A DNA stretch of 53,996 nucleotides, taken from the NCBI GenBank assembly GCA_021780035.1, contig JAJXZO010000144.1, forward strand, positions 1-53,996, in the 5' to 3' direction. Shown here in pieces: positions 16,296 through 24,861 of this stretch. A model generated the notes under the pieces. That model searched no databases and had not been told where the DNA came from. It saw only the letters and a list, made by a program, of their open reading frames with translations. Both the position numbers and the translations under genes were made by a program. Every line of letters begins with the position of its first letter. The stretch's first letter is position 1. This DNA comes from Pseudomonadota bacterium (GTDB taxonomy: Bacteria; Pseudomonadota; Alphaproteobacteria; Acetobacterales; Acetobacteraceae).

Positions 16296-17660
16296 TCAGC
16301 CACTTGAACCCAGGCGGCCGGCGGCGAGGCTACGGAGGTCGGAAGCGACGTCGGCAAGCACCTCCGCCCAGGCGCCGGGGCGGGGCTGCCGGTAGAGGCG
16401 AAGGCTGGGGTACCAGGGGCTGTCTTGCCGATTCTGCAGCCAGCGCCAGCACATATCGAAACGGGACAGCAGCCATACGCGCTTGCCCAGCCCCCCGGCG
16501 AGAAGCGCCACCGCCGTATCGACGGCGATCACCATGTCGAGCGCCGCCACCAGCGCCGCCGTGTCGGCGAAGTCGGCGCACTGTTCCATGGGGTCGAAAA
16601 TAACGGCCCCCGAAGGCGGTGCCGGCCCTTTCTGCAGCGAGACGAAGCTCACGCCGGGAATGGTGCCAAGCGTGGCGAGCGCACCGGCGGGCAGGGAGCG
16701 GCGGGCATCCATGGCGTGCGCTTCCCGCATGGAGGGGCGGGAGGCGCCCGCCCACACCAGGCCCACGAGCAGTTCCGGCCCGGCGAGGCGTTCTCTCCAC
16801 CGCCGGGCCGCGGCGGGATCGGCCGTGAGATAGGGAATATCCGCCGGCACCGTGGCCATCGTGGTGCCGAACGCGTGCGGCAGCGACAGCATCGGGCAGT
16901 GCAGGTCGTAGGCGGGCAACGGCTCGCCGCGTGCGAATACCGCCTCCGGCCCCGGCAGGCGGGAGAGCAGGCGAAGCAGCGGCGGCTGCACCTGGAGCAG
17001 TACCCGCGCGCCGCGCGCCGCCAGAAGCGGCACGTAGCGAACGAACTGCAGCGTGTCGCCGTAGCCGGCCTCGTCATGCACGAGGATGCGCCGCCGGCCT
17101 GCGATGTCCTCCCCCTGCCAGCAGGGGCCGGGAACACCGTGCGGCAGCATGCCGGGCACGAGCCAGCGGCTCTCGTTCTCGGCGAAGCCCCGGGCGAGGT
17201 CGCCGGCGGCGAGCAGGGCGAGCGCACGGTTGCAGCGCACCGCCGGATCGCCCAGGGCGAGCCTGAGCGCGTAGTCGTGGACCGGCAGCGCCGCCTCGGC
17301 GTGACCCTGTTCGGTGAGAGCGATCCCGAGGTTGGTGGCGGCCTCGACACAGGCGGGGTTGCGCCGCAGCGCCCCGGCATAGGCGGCGATTGCCTCCTCG
17401 TAGCGCTGCTGGCGGTGCAGCGCCGTGCCGAGCGTGCTGCACGCGGCCCAGAAGCCGGGTGAGGCCGCGAGCGCCTGCCGTGCGGCCTGTTCCGCCGCCC
17501 CGTGCTCGCCGCGCACGTTCAGCACCGCCGCGAGGTTGCTCCAGGCCGCCGCATCCGCGGGATTGGCCGTGAGCGCGACGCGAAAGGCGGTTTCGGCTTC
17601 CGCGAACGCGCCGGCGGTGAATGCCGCGCACCCTGCCTGCACAACCTCCGCCTTCGCCAC
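16296..17660 (-). CDS. TPR-repeat protein with glycosyltransferase-like C-terminal domain
   Basis: A 454-residue protein. About four tetratricopeptide repeats span residues 5-150 (Ala-Ala-Trp-Ser-Asn-Leu-Ala, Ala-Ala-Cys-Ser-Thr-Leu-Gly, Ala-Ala-Thr-Asn-Leu-Gly). A C-terminal domain of about 270 residues resembles ADP-heptose/GT9-like folds: His-Asp-Glu-Ala-Gly-Tyr-Gly-Asp-Thr-Leu-Gln-Phe-Val-Arg-Tyr near 195, Val-Gly-Leu-Val-Trp-Ala-Gly, and the Asp-Thr-Ala-Val-Ala-Leu-Leu-Ala block near 385. Similar fusions are common in Acetobacteraceae. It may modify cell-surface glycans; the donor and acceptor are unknown. Confidence 0.8.
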   Translation of the reverse strand: MAKAEVVQAGCAAFTAGAFAEAETAFRVALTANPADAAAWSNLAAVLNVRGEHGAAEQAARQALAASPGFWAACSTLGTALHRQQRYEEAIAAYAGALRRNPACVEAATNLGIALTEQGHAEAALPVHDYALRLALGDPAVRCNRALALLAAGDLARGFAENESRWLVPGMLPHGVPGPCWQGEDIAGRRRILVHDEAGYGDTLQFVRYVPLLAARGARVLLQVQPPLLRLLSRLPGPEAVFARGEPLPAYDLHCPMLSLPHAFGTTMATVPADIPYLTADPAAARRWRERLAGPELLVGLVWAGASRPSMREAHAMDARRSLPAGALATLGTIPGVSFVSLQKGPAPPSGAVIFDPMEQCADFADTAALVAALDMVIAVDTAVALLAGGLGKRVWLLSRFDMCWRWLQNRQDSPWYPSLRLYRQPRPGAWAEVLADVASDLRSLAAGRLGSSG

Positions 17661-17722
17661 CCCGCCCTCCCTGTGCCGGGCAGAGCGTGCCGGTTCGGCA
17701 TGAATGGCCGGTGAAGAAACGC

Positions 17723-17753
17723 GAAGGGCGCGCGGGAGTGCCGCACGCCCTTC
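17723..17753 (-). terminator. intrinsic terminator after the Ldh_2 gene
   Basis: GAAGGGCG and CGCCCTTC arms (8 bp perfect) with an inner GCGG/CCGC stem. Read on the minus strand, the hairpin is followed by GCGTTTCTTC, a T-rich tail. It lies 26 bp past the stop at 17779, so it should end the ABC/Ldh_2 operon. Confidence 0.6.
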
Positions 17754-17778
17754 AACAGGTGGCGCGAGTCGCCCCGGT

Positions 17779-18864
17779 TCAGGCCGGGATCGGCACCTGC
17801 AGTTCCCTGGCGAGGGCGCAGATGCCGTTCCAGGTGTCGAGTTGCAGCGGGATGCCCTGGGCCGTGCGCGTGACCCGGTTGCGTGCCTCGGGCTCGCCGG
17901 GCACCAGCACCTCCTCGATGCCGGCGGCGGTCGGCGAGGACTTCACGTAGTCGGCGTACTCCATTGCCTTCCTGGCGAGGTCGGAAGCGCCGAAGTGGTT
18001 CGGATCGAGATAGATGGAAAGCATGCCGTTGGAGACGCGCGCGCTGCCCTTCTGCTCCGGCCCGGCGGTGCCGCCGCCGGTGAACAGGCCGCCCAGGATT
18101 TCGCACATGAAGGCGAGCGCCGAGCCCTTGTGCTCGCCGAAGGCGCGGATGGCGCCGATGCCATTGCGGGCGCTGAACGGACGGGCATCGCCGTAGAGAA
18201 CCTCTGGATCGGCGGAAAGCTTGCCGTCGGGTCCGATCAGGGCGCCTTCCGGCACCGGCTTGCCGCCATTCGCCGCCACCATCACCTTGCCTTCGGCGAC
18301 GATCGAGGTGGCGAGGTCGGCGAGCAGCATCGGGCGGCCGTCGAGCGGCGGGATGCCGATGCAGATCGGGTTGGTGGCGAAGCGGCGCGCGCGGCCGCCG
18401 AACGGAGCGACGAGCAGGCTGTTCTCGACGTTGACGAAGTGGATGGAGACGAGTCCGGCGGCGGCAGCGCGCTCGCCCCAGTCGCCGATGCGGCCGATGT
18501 GCGCCGAGTGCCGGAGCGCGACCACCGAAAGCCCGGCCTTCTTCGCCTTGGCGATGCCGAGATCGACCGCCTGCGGCCCGATCGTCTGGCCGAAGCCGTG
18601 GTTGCCCTCCACGACGGCGTGCGTTTCCGTCTCGGAGACGATGGTCATCGACTGGTTGGGGACGGTGTGACCGAGGCGGACGTCGGCGACGTAGCGCGTC
18701 ACGCGGATCACGCCGTGGCTGTCATGGCCGGTGAGGTTGGCGGAAACCAGGAACCAGGCGATCGCCTTCGCTTCCGTGTCGTTGCAGCCCACCTTGCGGA
18801 AGATGGTGCCGACGAACTCGCGCAGCGCTTCCGCCGCGATGGTGTAGGTTTTCAGTTCAGCCAT
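17779..18864 (-). CDS. Ldh_2-family NAD(P)-dependent oxidoreductase
   Basis: A 361-residue member of the malate/L-lactate/ureidoglycolate/2,3-diketo-L-gulonate dehydrogenase family (type-2 malate dehydrogenase fold). Conserved blocks are His-Asp-Ser-His-Gly-Val-Ile-Arg (about 50), His-Gly-Phe-Gly-Gln, the His-Ser-Ala-His-Ile-Gly-Arg catalytic-His region near 118, and Gly-Glu-His-Lys-Gly-Ser-Ala-Leu-Ala (about 250). It reduces a 2-keto acid or oxidises a 2-hydroxy acid. The ATG at 18864 follows AAAGGG; a TTG two codons earlier is less likely. It is the last gene behind a CUT1 sugar ABC operon, so it probably acts on a metabolite of the imported compound. Confidence 0.87.
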   Translation of the reverse strand: MAELKTYTIAAEALREFVGTIFRKVGCNDTEAKAIAWFLVSANLTGHDSHGVIRVTRYVADVRLGHTVPNQSMTIVSETETHAVVEGNHGFGQTIGPQAVDLGIAKAKKAGLSVVALRHSAHIGRIGDWGERAAAAGLVSIHFVNVENSLLVAPFGGRARRFATNPICIGIPPLDGRPMLLADLATSIVAEGKVMVAANGGKPVPEGALIGPDGKLSADPEVLYGDARPFSARNGIGAIRAFGEHKGSALAFMCEILGGLFTGGGTAGPEQKGSARVSNGMLSIYLDPNHFGASDLARKAMEYADYVKSSPTAAGIEEVLVPGEPEARNRVTRTAQGIPLQLDTWNGICALARELQVPIPA

Positions 18865-18941
18865 GATCAATGCCCTTTCTTCCTCCGCGGTGCGGAGGCG
18901 ACTACGAACAGCAGACAGACGATGATGCGGAGTGGGTGCGC

Positions 18942-20039
18942 CTACACGACGCGGCCGGTTTCGTCGTCGATGAGGTGCATCTGGTTGAGATCGGCGGCGA
19001 GGGGCAGGTTTTGCCCTGGATGGGCGGGGGTGGCGGGATCGACGCGGGCGCAGACGGGCTGGCTGCCGATGAAGAAGTGGATCAGCGTCTCCATGCCCAT
19101 CGGTTCCACCACGTCCACCGGCGCGTCCACCCGCGCCACGCCGGGGTGCATCACGTCCTGCGTCTCGGTCAGGTGTTCGGGACGCAGCCCGAGGGTCATC
19201 TGCCGGCCCTTGCAGGCGGCGTAGCGCTCGAAGCGGCTGGCGGGAACGGGCAGCACGGCGCCGTTGGCGAGGCGCATCTTCAGCCCGCCGTCGTCGAACA
19301 TCTCGACGAGCAGGAAGTTCATCGCCGGGCTGCCGATGAAGCCGGCGACGAAGCGGGTGGCGGGGCTGTGGTAGAGTTCCTGCGGCGGGCCCACCTGCTC
19401 GATGATGCCGGCATTCATCACCACCACTCGGTCGGCGAGCGTCATCGCCTCCACCTGGTCGTGGGTGACGTAGACGGTGGTGGTGGGGATGGTCTGGTGC
19501 ACCTTCTTGATCTCGGTGCGCATGGCCACGCGGAGCTTGGCGTCGAGGTTGGAGAGCGGCTCGTCGAACAGGAACACCTTGGGGTTGCGGACGATGGCGC
19601 GGCCCATGGCCACGCGCTGGCGTTGGCCGCCGGAGAGCGCCTTCGGCTTGCGGCCGAGCAGGGCGGAGATGTCGAGCATGCGGGCGGCGTCGTCGACGCG
19701 GCGGCGGATCTCGTCCTTGGGGAACTTCCGCAGCTTCAGGCCGAAGGCCATGTTCTCGAACACGGTCATGTGCGGGTAGAGGGCGTAGTTCTGGAACACC
19801 ATGGCGATGTCGCGGTCGCGCGGGGGCACGTCGTTCACTAGGTCACCGCCGATCCAGATCTCGCCCGAGGAGATTTCCTCCAGCCCGGCGACCATGCGCA
19901 GCGTGGTGGACTTGCCGCATCCCGAAGGACCGACGAGGACGACGAACTCCTTGTCAGCGATTTCGAGGTCGATCCCCTTCACCGCCTGGACGTTGCCTTC
20001 GAAAACCTTCACGACCTTGCGGATCGAAACCTCGGCCAT
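18942..20039 (-). CDS. CUT1 sugar ABC transporter ATP-binding protein (UgpC/MalK type)
   Basis: A 365-residue ATPase with all catalytic motifs: Walker A Gly-Pro-Ser-Gly-Cys-Gly-Lys-Ser, Q-loop Val-Phe-Gln-Asn-Tyr, signature Leu-Ser-Gly-Gly-Gln, Walker B Phe-Leu-Phe-Asp-Glu-Pro and switch His in Val-Thr-His-Asp. A C-terminal TOBE-type regulatory domain follows. As the only ATPase of its operon it should act as a homodimer under the two permeases. The ATG at 20039 has GGGAGG in front and lies 10 bp past the upstream permease stop. Confidence 0.95.
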   Translation of the reverse strand: MAEVSIRKVVKVFEGNVQAVKGIDLEIADKEFVVLVGPSGCGKSTTLRMVAGLEEISSGEIWIGGDLVNDVPPRDRDIAMVFQNYALYPHMTVFENMAFGLKLRKFPKDEIRRRVDDAARMLDISALLGRKPKALSGGQRQRVAMGRAIVRNPKVFLFDEPLSNLDAKLRVAMRTEIKKVHQTIPTTTVYVTHDQVEAMTLADRVVVMNAGIIEQVGPPQELYHSPATRFVAGFIGSPAMNFLLVEMFDDGGLKMRLANGAVLPVPASRFERYAACKGRQMTLGLRPEHLTETQDVMHPGVARVDAPVDVVEPMGMETLIHFFIGSQPVCARVDPATPAHPGQNLPLAADLNQMHLIDDETGRVV

Positions 20040-20049
20040 GTGACCTCCC

Positions 20050-20946
20050 TTAGCCCTTCGTGGCACCGGCGGTCAGGCCGGCGATGTAGTAATCCATCAG
20101 GAAGGCGTAGATGACAATGGGGGGCGCGGCGGCCATCACGCAGCCGGCCATGATCTTGCCCCACTGGAAGACGTCGCCGCGGATCAGGTCGCCGGCGATT
20201 CCCACCGTCAGCACCTTCTGGTCCGACGAGTAGAGGTAGGCGAGGGGATAGAGAAACTCTCCCCAGGAAACGGTGAAGGCAAAGATGGTGGCGGCAATGA
20301 TGCCCGGCAGCGCCACGGGGATAAAGATGCTCCAGAGCATGCGCAAGTATCCGGCACCGTCGATCAGCGCCACTTCGTCGAGTTCTTTTGGAATGGAGCC
20401 GAAGTAGCCGATCATGATCCAGGTGCAGAAGGGCACCGCCAGCGTCGGATAGAGCAGCGCCAGGCACCAGACATTGTTGATCAGCCCGAGCGAGCGGATC
20501 ACCTGGAACAGCGGGATGAACAGCAGCGAGTCCGGGATCAAATAGGTGAGAAACACCCCCGAGGCGAGGGTGGCGCTGCCCTTGAAACCGAGCCGCACCA
20601 GCCCAAACGCCGCCAGCACCGAGATCACCATCGACACGGCGACCGTCACCAGCGCGACCATCACCGAGTTGATGAAATAGCCGCGGAAGTTCGGCATGCT
20701 CAACAAATCGATGAAATTCTGCAGCGTCGGATGGTGGACGAACCACGGGTTGCCGGCCTGGGCCGCGATCTCCTGGTCGGACTTCAGGCTCGTCATCAGC
20801 ACGTAGAAGGGCGGCACCAGGAACACGAACACGAACAGGGCGAGTGCCGCGTAGCTTCCCCACAGCGCCCAGCGGCGGTGGCGTTCCATGCGGCTCGGGC
20901 GGCGGGCCGGTACCGCCATGCCGGTGGCGATCCCCGCGGCGCTCAT
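20050..20946 (-). CDS. CUT1 ABC transporter permease (MalG type)
   Basis: A 298-residue inner-membrane permease with six membrane helices and the MalG-type EAA loop Glu-Val-Ala-Leu-Ile-Asp-Gly-Ala-Gly (about 208), where it docks on the ATPase. The N-terminal 25 residues are basic. The start overlaps the stop of the MalF-type gene by 4 bp (ATGA), implying coupled synthesis of the heterodimeric channel. Confidence 0.93.
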   Translation of the reverse strand: MSAAGIATGMAVPARRPSRMERHRRWALWGSYAALALFVFVFLVPPFYVLMTSLKSDQEIAAQAGNPWFVHHPTLQNFIDLLSMPNFRGYFINSVMVALVTVAVSMVISVLAAFGLVRLGFKGSATLASGVFLTYLIPDSLLFIPLFQVIRSLGLINNVWCLALLYPTLAVPFCTWIMIGYFGSIPKELDEVALIDGAGYLRMLWSIFIPVALPGIIAATIFAFTVSWGEFLYPLAYLYSSDQKVLTVGIAGDLIRGDVFQWGKIMAGCVMAAAPPIVIYAFLMDYYIAGLTAGATKG

Positions 20947-21887
20947 ACCGCCATCTCCTTGCCGCGCCGGGTGACGTTGCGCAGCACGAAATAGGCGAAC
21001 ACGGCGAGCAGGGGGAACATGAACAGGCTGACGGAAGCGCCGAGCGGCACGTCTCCGGACTGGATGCCCACCTGGAAGGCGTAGGTGGCGAAGACGTGGG
21101 TGCTGTCCTCCGGGCCGCCGTTGGTGAGGATCCGCACGATGTCGAAGTTGGCGAAGGTGACGATCAGGCTGTAGAGCACCGTCACCGAGATGATGTTGCG
21201 GATCATAGGCAGCGTTATGTACAGCATTTTCTGGATTGCCCCCGCGCCGTCGATGGCCGCCGCTTCGTAGAGCTGCTCGGGTACCGACTTCAGCGCCGCC
21301 AGGTACATGATCATGAAGAAGGAGGTGCCGAACCAGACGTTCACCGCGATCATGCACAGCCGCGCCGGCCAGGCGACGCCGAGCCAGGGGACGGGGGTGA
21401 AGCCAAGATCCTTCAGCACGTAGTTGAAGGCCGAATAGGACGGGTCGAACAGCCACCACCAGCCAAGCGTGGACAACGCCAGCGGGATCACCCACGGCAC
21501 CAGCAGCAGCCCGCGCCAGATGCGCTGGTGCCGGTTCGGGATGTTATGCATCAGGTGCGCCAGGATGAAGCCGAAGAAGGCCTTGAGCAGCACGGCGCTG
21601 ATGGCGAACAGGCTACTCTGGAAGATCACCTGCTGGAAGGTCAGGCGATGCAGCAGGAACAGGAAGTTGCCCAGACCGACGAAGGCCGTCATGCGCCGGT
21701 TCAGCATCGACAGGTAGAGCGCATACAGCGCCGGATACAGCACGAGGCCGCCGATCAGCAGGATCATCGGCAAGCACATCAGGAGCGCCACCGTGGAGCG
21801 GCGGTGCAGCAGCCGCCGCCAGCGGCGGCAAGCGGCCGCTCGCGGCGGCTCGGCGGCCATCGCCAATTCCCTCGTGCCATCGACCAT
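20943..21887 (-). CDS. CUT1 ABC transporter permease (MalF type)
   Basis: A 314-residue permease with six membrane helices after a basic, Arg-rich N-terminal segment of about 30 residues. The EAA loop reads Glu-Ala-Ala-Ala-Ile-Asp-Gly-Ala-Gly (about 217). Start ATG at 21887 has GGAGGG 6 nt upstream. It forms the channel with the MalG-type partner. A strong GC stem-loop lies between it and the binding-protein gene upstream. Confidence 0.92.
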   Translation of the reverse strand: MVDGTRELAMAAEPPRAAACRRWRRLLHRRSTVALLMCLPMILLIGGLVLYPALYALYLSMLNRRMTAFVGLGNFLFLLHRLTFQQVIFQSSLFAISAVLLKAFFGFILAHLMHNIPNRHQRIWRGLLLVPWVIPLALSTLGWWWLFDPSYSAFNYVLKDLGFTPVPWLGVAWPARLCMIAVNVWFGTSFFMIMYLAALKSVPEQLYEAAAIDGAGAIQKMLYITLPMIRNIISVTVLYSLIVTFANFDIVRILTNGGPEDSTHVFATYAFQVGIQSGDVPLGASVSLFMFPLLAVFAYFVLRNVTRRGKEMAV

Positions 21888-21941
21888 CGTTCCCTCCGCC
21901 TTGCGGTGCCGACCGGCGGCGTCCGCCCCAGCCAGGCCGGG

Positions 21942-21955
21942 GCGCGGCGCCGCGC
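21942..21955 (-). other. GC stem-loop between binding protein and permease genes
   Basis: A perfect 14-bp palindrome, GCGCGGC/GCCGCGC, in the 83-bp gap after the first-listed binding-protein gene. It probably protects the 3' end of the binding-protein message or attenuates transcription into the permeases. Comparable structures follow two other binding-protein genes in the window. Confidence 0.4.
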
Positions 21956-21970
21956 CGCGTCGGCAGGGCC

Positions 21971-23314
21971 TCACCCGCGCAGGAAGCCCTCCAGCTCGTT
22001 CTCCGCCCAGCCGACCACGTTGGCGATGGACTCGCCGCTCTTCAGCTTGGCCATCATCGTCGGCATGGTGCCGCGGTTGTACATCTGCACCCCGATCGCG
22101 GGCGGGGCGGGCGCCCCGGAGATGTGCGCCTCGGCCTTGTGCCAGGGACGGATCGGGTAGTTGTAGAGCGTGCCCTTGGGCGGCGTTTCGTCGGCCCAGA
22201 CATTGAAGTCCATCATGCTGGGGTAGGGCGGCATGTCGTAGCCCATGGTGGCGGCGCAGCGCTCCTCCACCTGCTCGCGCTGGGAGAGGTACTCGATCAG
22301 GTCCTTCGCCGCCGTCTTGTTCCTGGCGAATTTCCAGACGCCCCAGAAATATTCCACTGCGGACACGAAACGCCCCTTCGGCCCGGCCGGCGGCGGGAAG
22401 TGCCAGCAGTCGGCTCCCACCGCCGGGGCGTCGTGCGTCGCCACCGCCCAGGCCGAGGGCGGGTTGAAGATCAGCGCCGCCTGGCCGGAGATCAGCGCCC
22501 GGTTGTTGGAGGCGTCGTCGTAGCCGACGGCGTTGGGCGGCAGGAACTTGACGAGGCGTTGCGCGTATTCCAGCGCCTGGCGCACGGCGTCGGAGCGCAC
22601 GGCGATCTCGCCCTTGGCGTTCACCAGCTCGGCGCCGAAGGAGGCGAACAGGCAGCCGGCGGAATCGGACGAATCCCCCGTGGTGCCGAGGCCGATGCCG
22701 AACGGTTTGCCGGCTTTGGAGCAGGCTTCGGCGGCCTTCAGGAGCGCTTCCCAGGTCCAGCCGTCCACGCCGGGGCTGGCGCCGGGCGCGGCGGGAAACA
22801 TCTCCATCACGTCGAGCCCGGCGGCCTGCTTCAGAATGCTGATGCGGCCGACGCAGCCCTTGAGCTGTCCGCCGGACGAACTCGGCACTGCCATCCAATG
22901 GCCCTTCGACTTGGCGAGGTAGGCGGCCATGTCGTTCGGCGGGCCGATCGTCGTCGCCAGCCGGGCCATGACGTCGTCCATCGGCTCCAGGTAGTCGAGG
23001 TGGGTGGGCGCTTCCCAGGTGGCGAAGGAATAGGCGTCATGGCCGGCTCCGGCCTGCGCCTCGGCATTCTCGGTGATGACGATCTGGTTGTTGGCCGTGC
23101 TGAGGAAGTCGGCTTTCACCTCGACCTTGTTCTTCTCGCTCCATGCCGCGACCTGTTTCTTCATGGCGGTGTTGCCGGCCTGCACCCAGGCGTCGAAGAA
23201 CACGATGGAGACGCTGCCGGCGGCGCCGGCGGTGCGGATATGGACGAGCGGCAGCGCCGTCGCCGCCACCCCCAGCTTGAGCGCCCGGCGGCGCGACAAT
23301 GTGGTGCTTCGCAT
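21971..23314 (-). CDS. ABC sugar-binding protein, tandem copy B
   Basis: A 447-residue extracellular solute-binding protein (family 1). The N-terminus Leu-Ser-Arg-Arg-Arg-Ala-Leu-Lys-Leu-Gly is a Tat-like signal ending near Ala-Gly-Ala-Ala (about 32). It is collinear with the gene at 23366-24706: the shared blocks Glu-Asn-Ala-Glu-Ala-Gln-Ala, Trp-Glu-Ala-Leu-Leu-Lys-Ala-Ala-Glu-Ala-Cys, Tyr-Asp-Asp-Ala-Ser-Asn-Asn-Arg and Pro-Lys-Gly-Thr-Leu-Tyr-Asn-Tyr lie in the same order. It starts 51 bp after copy A, and the permeases follow. Ligand is unknown, probably a carbohydrate or polyol. Confidence 0.92.
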   Translation of the reverse strand: MRSTTLSRRRALKLGVAATALPLVHIRTAGAAGSVSIVFFDAWVQAGNTAMKKQVAAWSEKNKVEVKADFLSTANNQIVITENAEAQAGAGHDAYSFATWEAPTHLDYLEPMDDVMARLATTIGPPNDMAAYLAKSKGHWMAVPSSSGGQLKGCVGRISILKQAAGLDVMEMFPAAPGASPGVDGWTWEALLKAAEACSKAGKPFGIGLGTTGDSSDSAGCLFASFGAELVNAKGEIAVRSDAVRQALEYAQRLVKFLPPNAVGYDDASNNRALISGQAALIFNPPSAWAVATHDAPAVGADCWHFPPPAGPKGRFVSAVEYFWGVWKFARNKTAAKDLIEYLSQREQVEERCAATMGYDMPPYPSMMDFNVWADETPPKGTLYNYPIRPWHKAEAHISGAPAPPAIGVQMYNRGTMPTMMAKLKSGESIANVVGWAENELEGFLRG

Positions 23315-23336
23315 GCACGCTTCCTCCCTTGTTGGC

Positions 23337-23358
23337 GGCCGGGGCCCGCGCCCCGGCC
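23337..23358 (-). other. GC stem-loop between the two binding-protein genes
   Basis: GGCCGGGGC and GCCCCGGCC, a perfect 9-bp stem with a 4-nt loop, in the 51-bp gap between tandem binding-protein copies A and B. There is no U-run, so mRNA stabilisation or partial attenuation is more likely than full termination. Confidence 0.45.
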
Positions 23359-23365
23359 TGCCGGT

Positions 23366-24706
23366 TCAGCGGACGAATCCCTCGAGTTCGTTCTCGGCCC
23401 AGGCGACCACCGCCGGGATCGACTGGCCGCTCTTCAGCTTCGCCAGCATGGTGGGCATGATGCCCTGGTTGTAGATGCGCACGGCGATCTCGGGCGGCGC
23501 GGGCAGGGCGGCGATGTGCGGCGTCTGCCCGTGCCACGGGCGGTTCGGGTAGTTGTAGAGCGTGCCCTTCGGTGGTTCGGCCGTCTCCCACACCGGGAAG
23601 TCGAGCATGCTGACGAAGGGCGGGATGTCGAAGCCGAGGGTGGCGTTCTCGCGCGCCTCCACGTTGTCGCGCTGCGACAGGAACTCCAGGAGATCCTTGG
23701 CGGCGCTCTTGTTCCTGGCGAACTTCCAGATCCCCCACATGTACGGAAGGTAGGGCAGGAAGCGCCCCTTCGGCCCCGCCGCCGCCGGGAAGTGCCAGAT
23801 GTCGGCGGCGATCTGCGGCGCGTCGCGCAGCGCCACCGCCCACGGCGATGGCGGGTTGAGGATCATCGCCGTCTGGCCGGAGATCATGGCGCGGTTGTTC
23901 GAGGCGTCATCGTAGCTCACCGCGTTCGCCGGCAGCACCTTCACCAGCCGGCTGCCGTAGTCGAGCACCTCGCGCACGGCGTCGGAGCGCACGGTGATCT
24001 CGCCCTTGGCGTTCACCAGTTCCGCGCCATAGGCGGCGAACAGCGAGCCCGCCGCATCGACCGAATCGGCGGTGGTGCCAAGGCCGATGGCGAACGGCTT
24101 GCCCGCCTTGGCGCAGGCCTCCGCCGCCTTCAGCAGCGCCTCGTAGGTCCAGCCCTCCAGGCCCGGATCGGGGCCGGGGCCGGCGGGGAACATCTGCATC
24201 ACGTCGAGGCCGGCCACGTCGCGCAGGACGCTGATGCGGCCTTCCGGTCCCTTGGTCTGGGTGCCGGAGGAGGAGGGCACGGCGAGCCAATGGCCCTGCG
24301 CCCTGCACAGATATTCCACCACCGGGTTGGTGGGACCGAATTTGGCGGTGAGCCGGGACATCACGTCGTCGACCGGCTCGAGGTCGTCCACGTGGTTGTG
24401 CACCTCCCAGACCGAGAAGGCGTAGATGTCGTGGCCGGCCTTCGCCTGCGCCTCGGCGTTCTCCGTCATCAGAATCTGGCCGCTGGCGGAACCGATGAAG
24501 TCGGCCTTCACCTTCACCTTGTTGCGCTTCTCGAACTCGGCGATCTGCTGGCGCATCACCGCGTTGCCCTGCTGGACCCAATGGTCCCAGAGCGCGATCG
24601 ACACTTCGCCTTCGGCGTGCGCGGTGCGGATGTGGACGAACGGCAAGGCTGTCGCCGCGGCTCCGAGAGAGAGCGCCCGGCGGCGAGTGACCTTTGCTGG
24701 CGACAT
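23366..24706 (-). CDS. ABC sugar-binding protein, tandem copy A
   Basis: A 446-residue family 1 solute-binding protein that heads the operon. It has a Tat-like signal (Val-Thr-Arg-Arg-Arg-Ala-Leu-Ser-Leu-Gly) ending around Ala-His-Ala-Glu (about 32). It is paralogous to copy B along its whole length with conserved gap structure; the two differ most in the first 60 mature residues and in the segment around 340-350 that often lines the ligand cleft. Divergence looks old rather than recent. Both copies precede a single permease/ATPase set, so both probably feed it. Confidence 0.92.
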   Translation of the reverse strand: MSPAKVTRRRALSLGAAATALPFVHIRTAHAEGEVSIALWDHWVQQGNAVMRQQIAEFEKRNKVKVKADFIGSASGQILMTENAEAQAKAGHDIYAFSVWEVHNHVDDLEPVDDVMSRLTAKFGPTNPVVEYLCRAQGHWLAVPSSSGTQTKGPEGRISVLRDVAGLDVMQMFPAGPGPDPGLEGWTYEALLKAAEACAKAGKPFAIGLGTTADSVDAAGSLFAAYGAELVNAKGEITVRSDAVREVLDYGSRLVKVLPANAVSYDDASNNRAMISGQTAMILNPPSPWAVALRDAPQIAADIWHFPAAAGPKGRFLPYLPYMWGIWKFARNKSAAKDLLEFLSQRDNVEARENATLGFDIPPFVSMLDFPVWETAEPPKGTLYNYPNRPWHGQTPHIAALPAPPEIAVRIYNQGIMPTMLAKLKSGQSIPAVVAWAENELEGFVR

Positions 24707-24861
24707 TTCCTGGACCCCCTAGGATCCGGCTCGACGCGGCCGGTACCCGTACGGCGCACAGGTTTCATTCCCGCATCGATCCGCATGCAGATCATGATCC
24801 TCACGAAGACGTGAAGCAAGAAGTTCCTGCGCCGGCGCGGAAGGGGCGCGAAAACGCGGTC

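Noticed and set aside
22124-24814. Very long plus-strand open frame (about 896 codons) with apparent internal repetition
   Set aside because: It lies antisense to the two tandem binding-protein genes; its internal repeat simply mirrors their paralogy. Composition is Arg/His/Gly-rich and no domain is recognisable.
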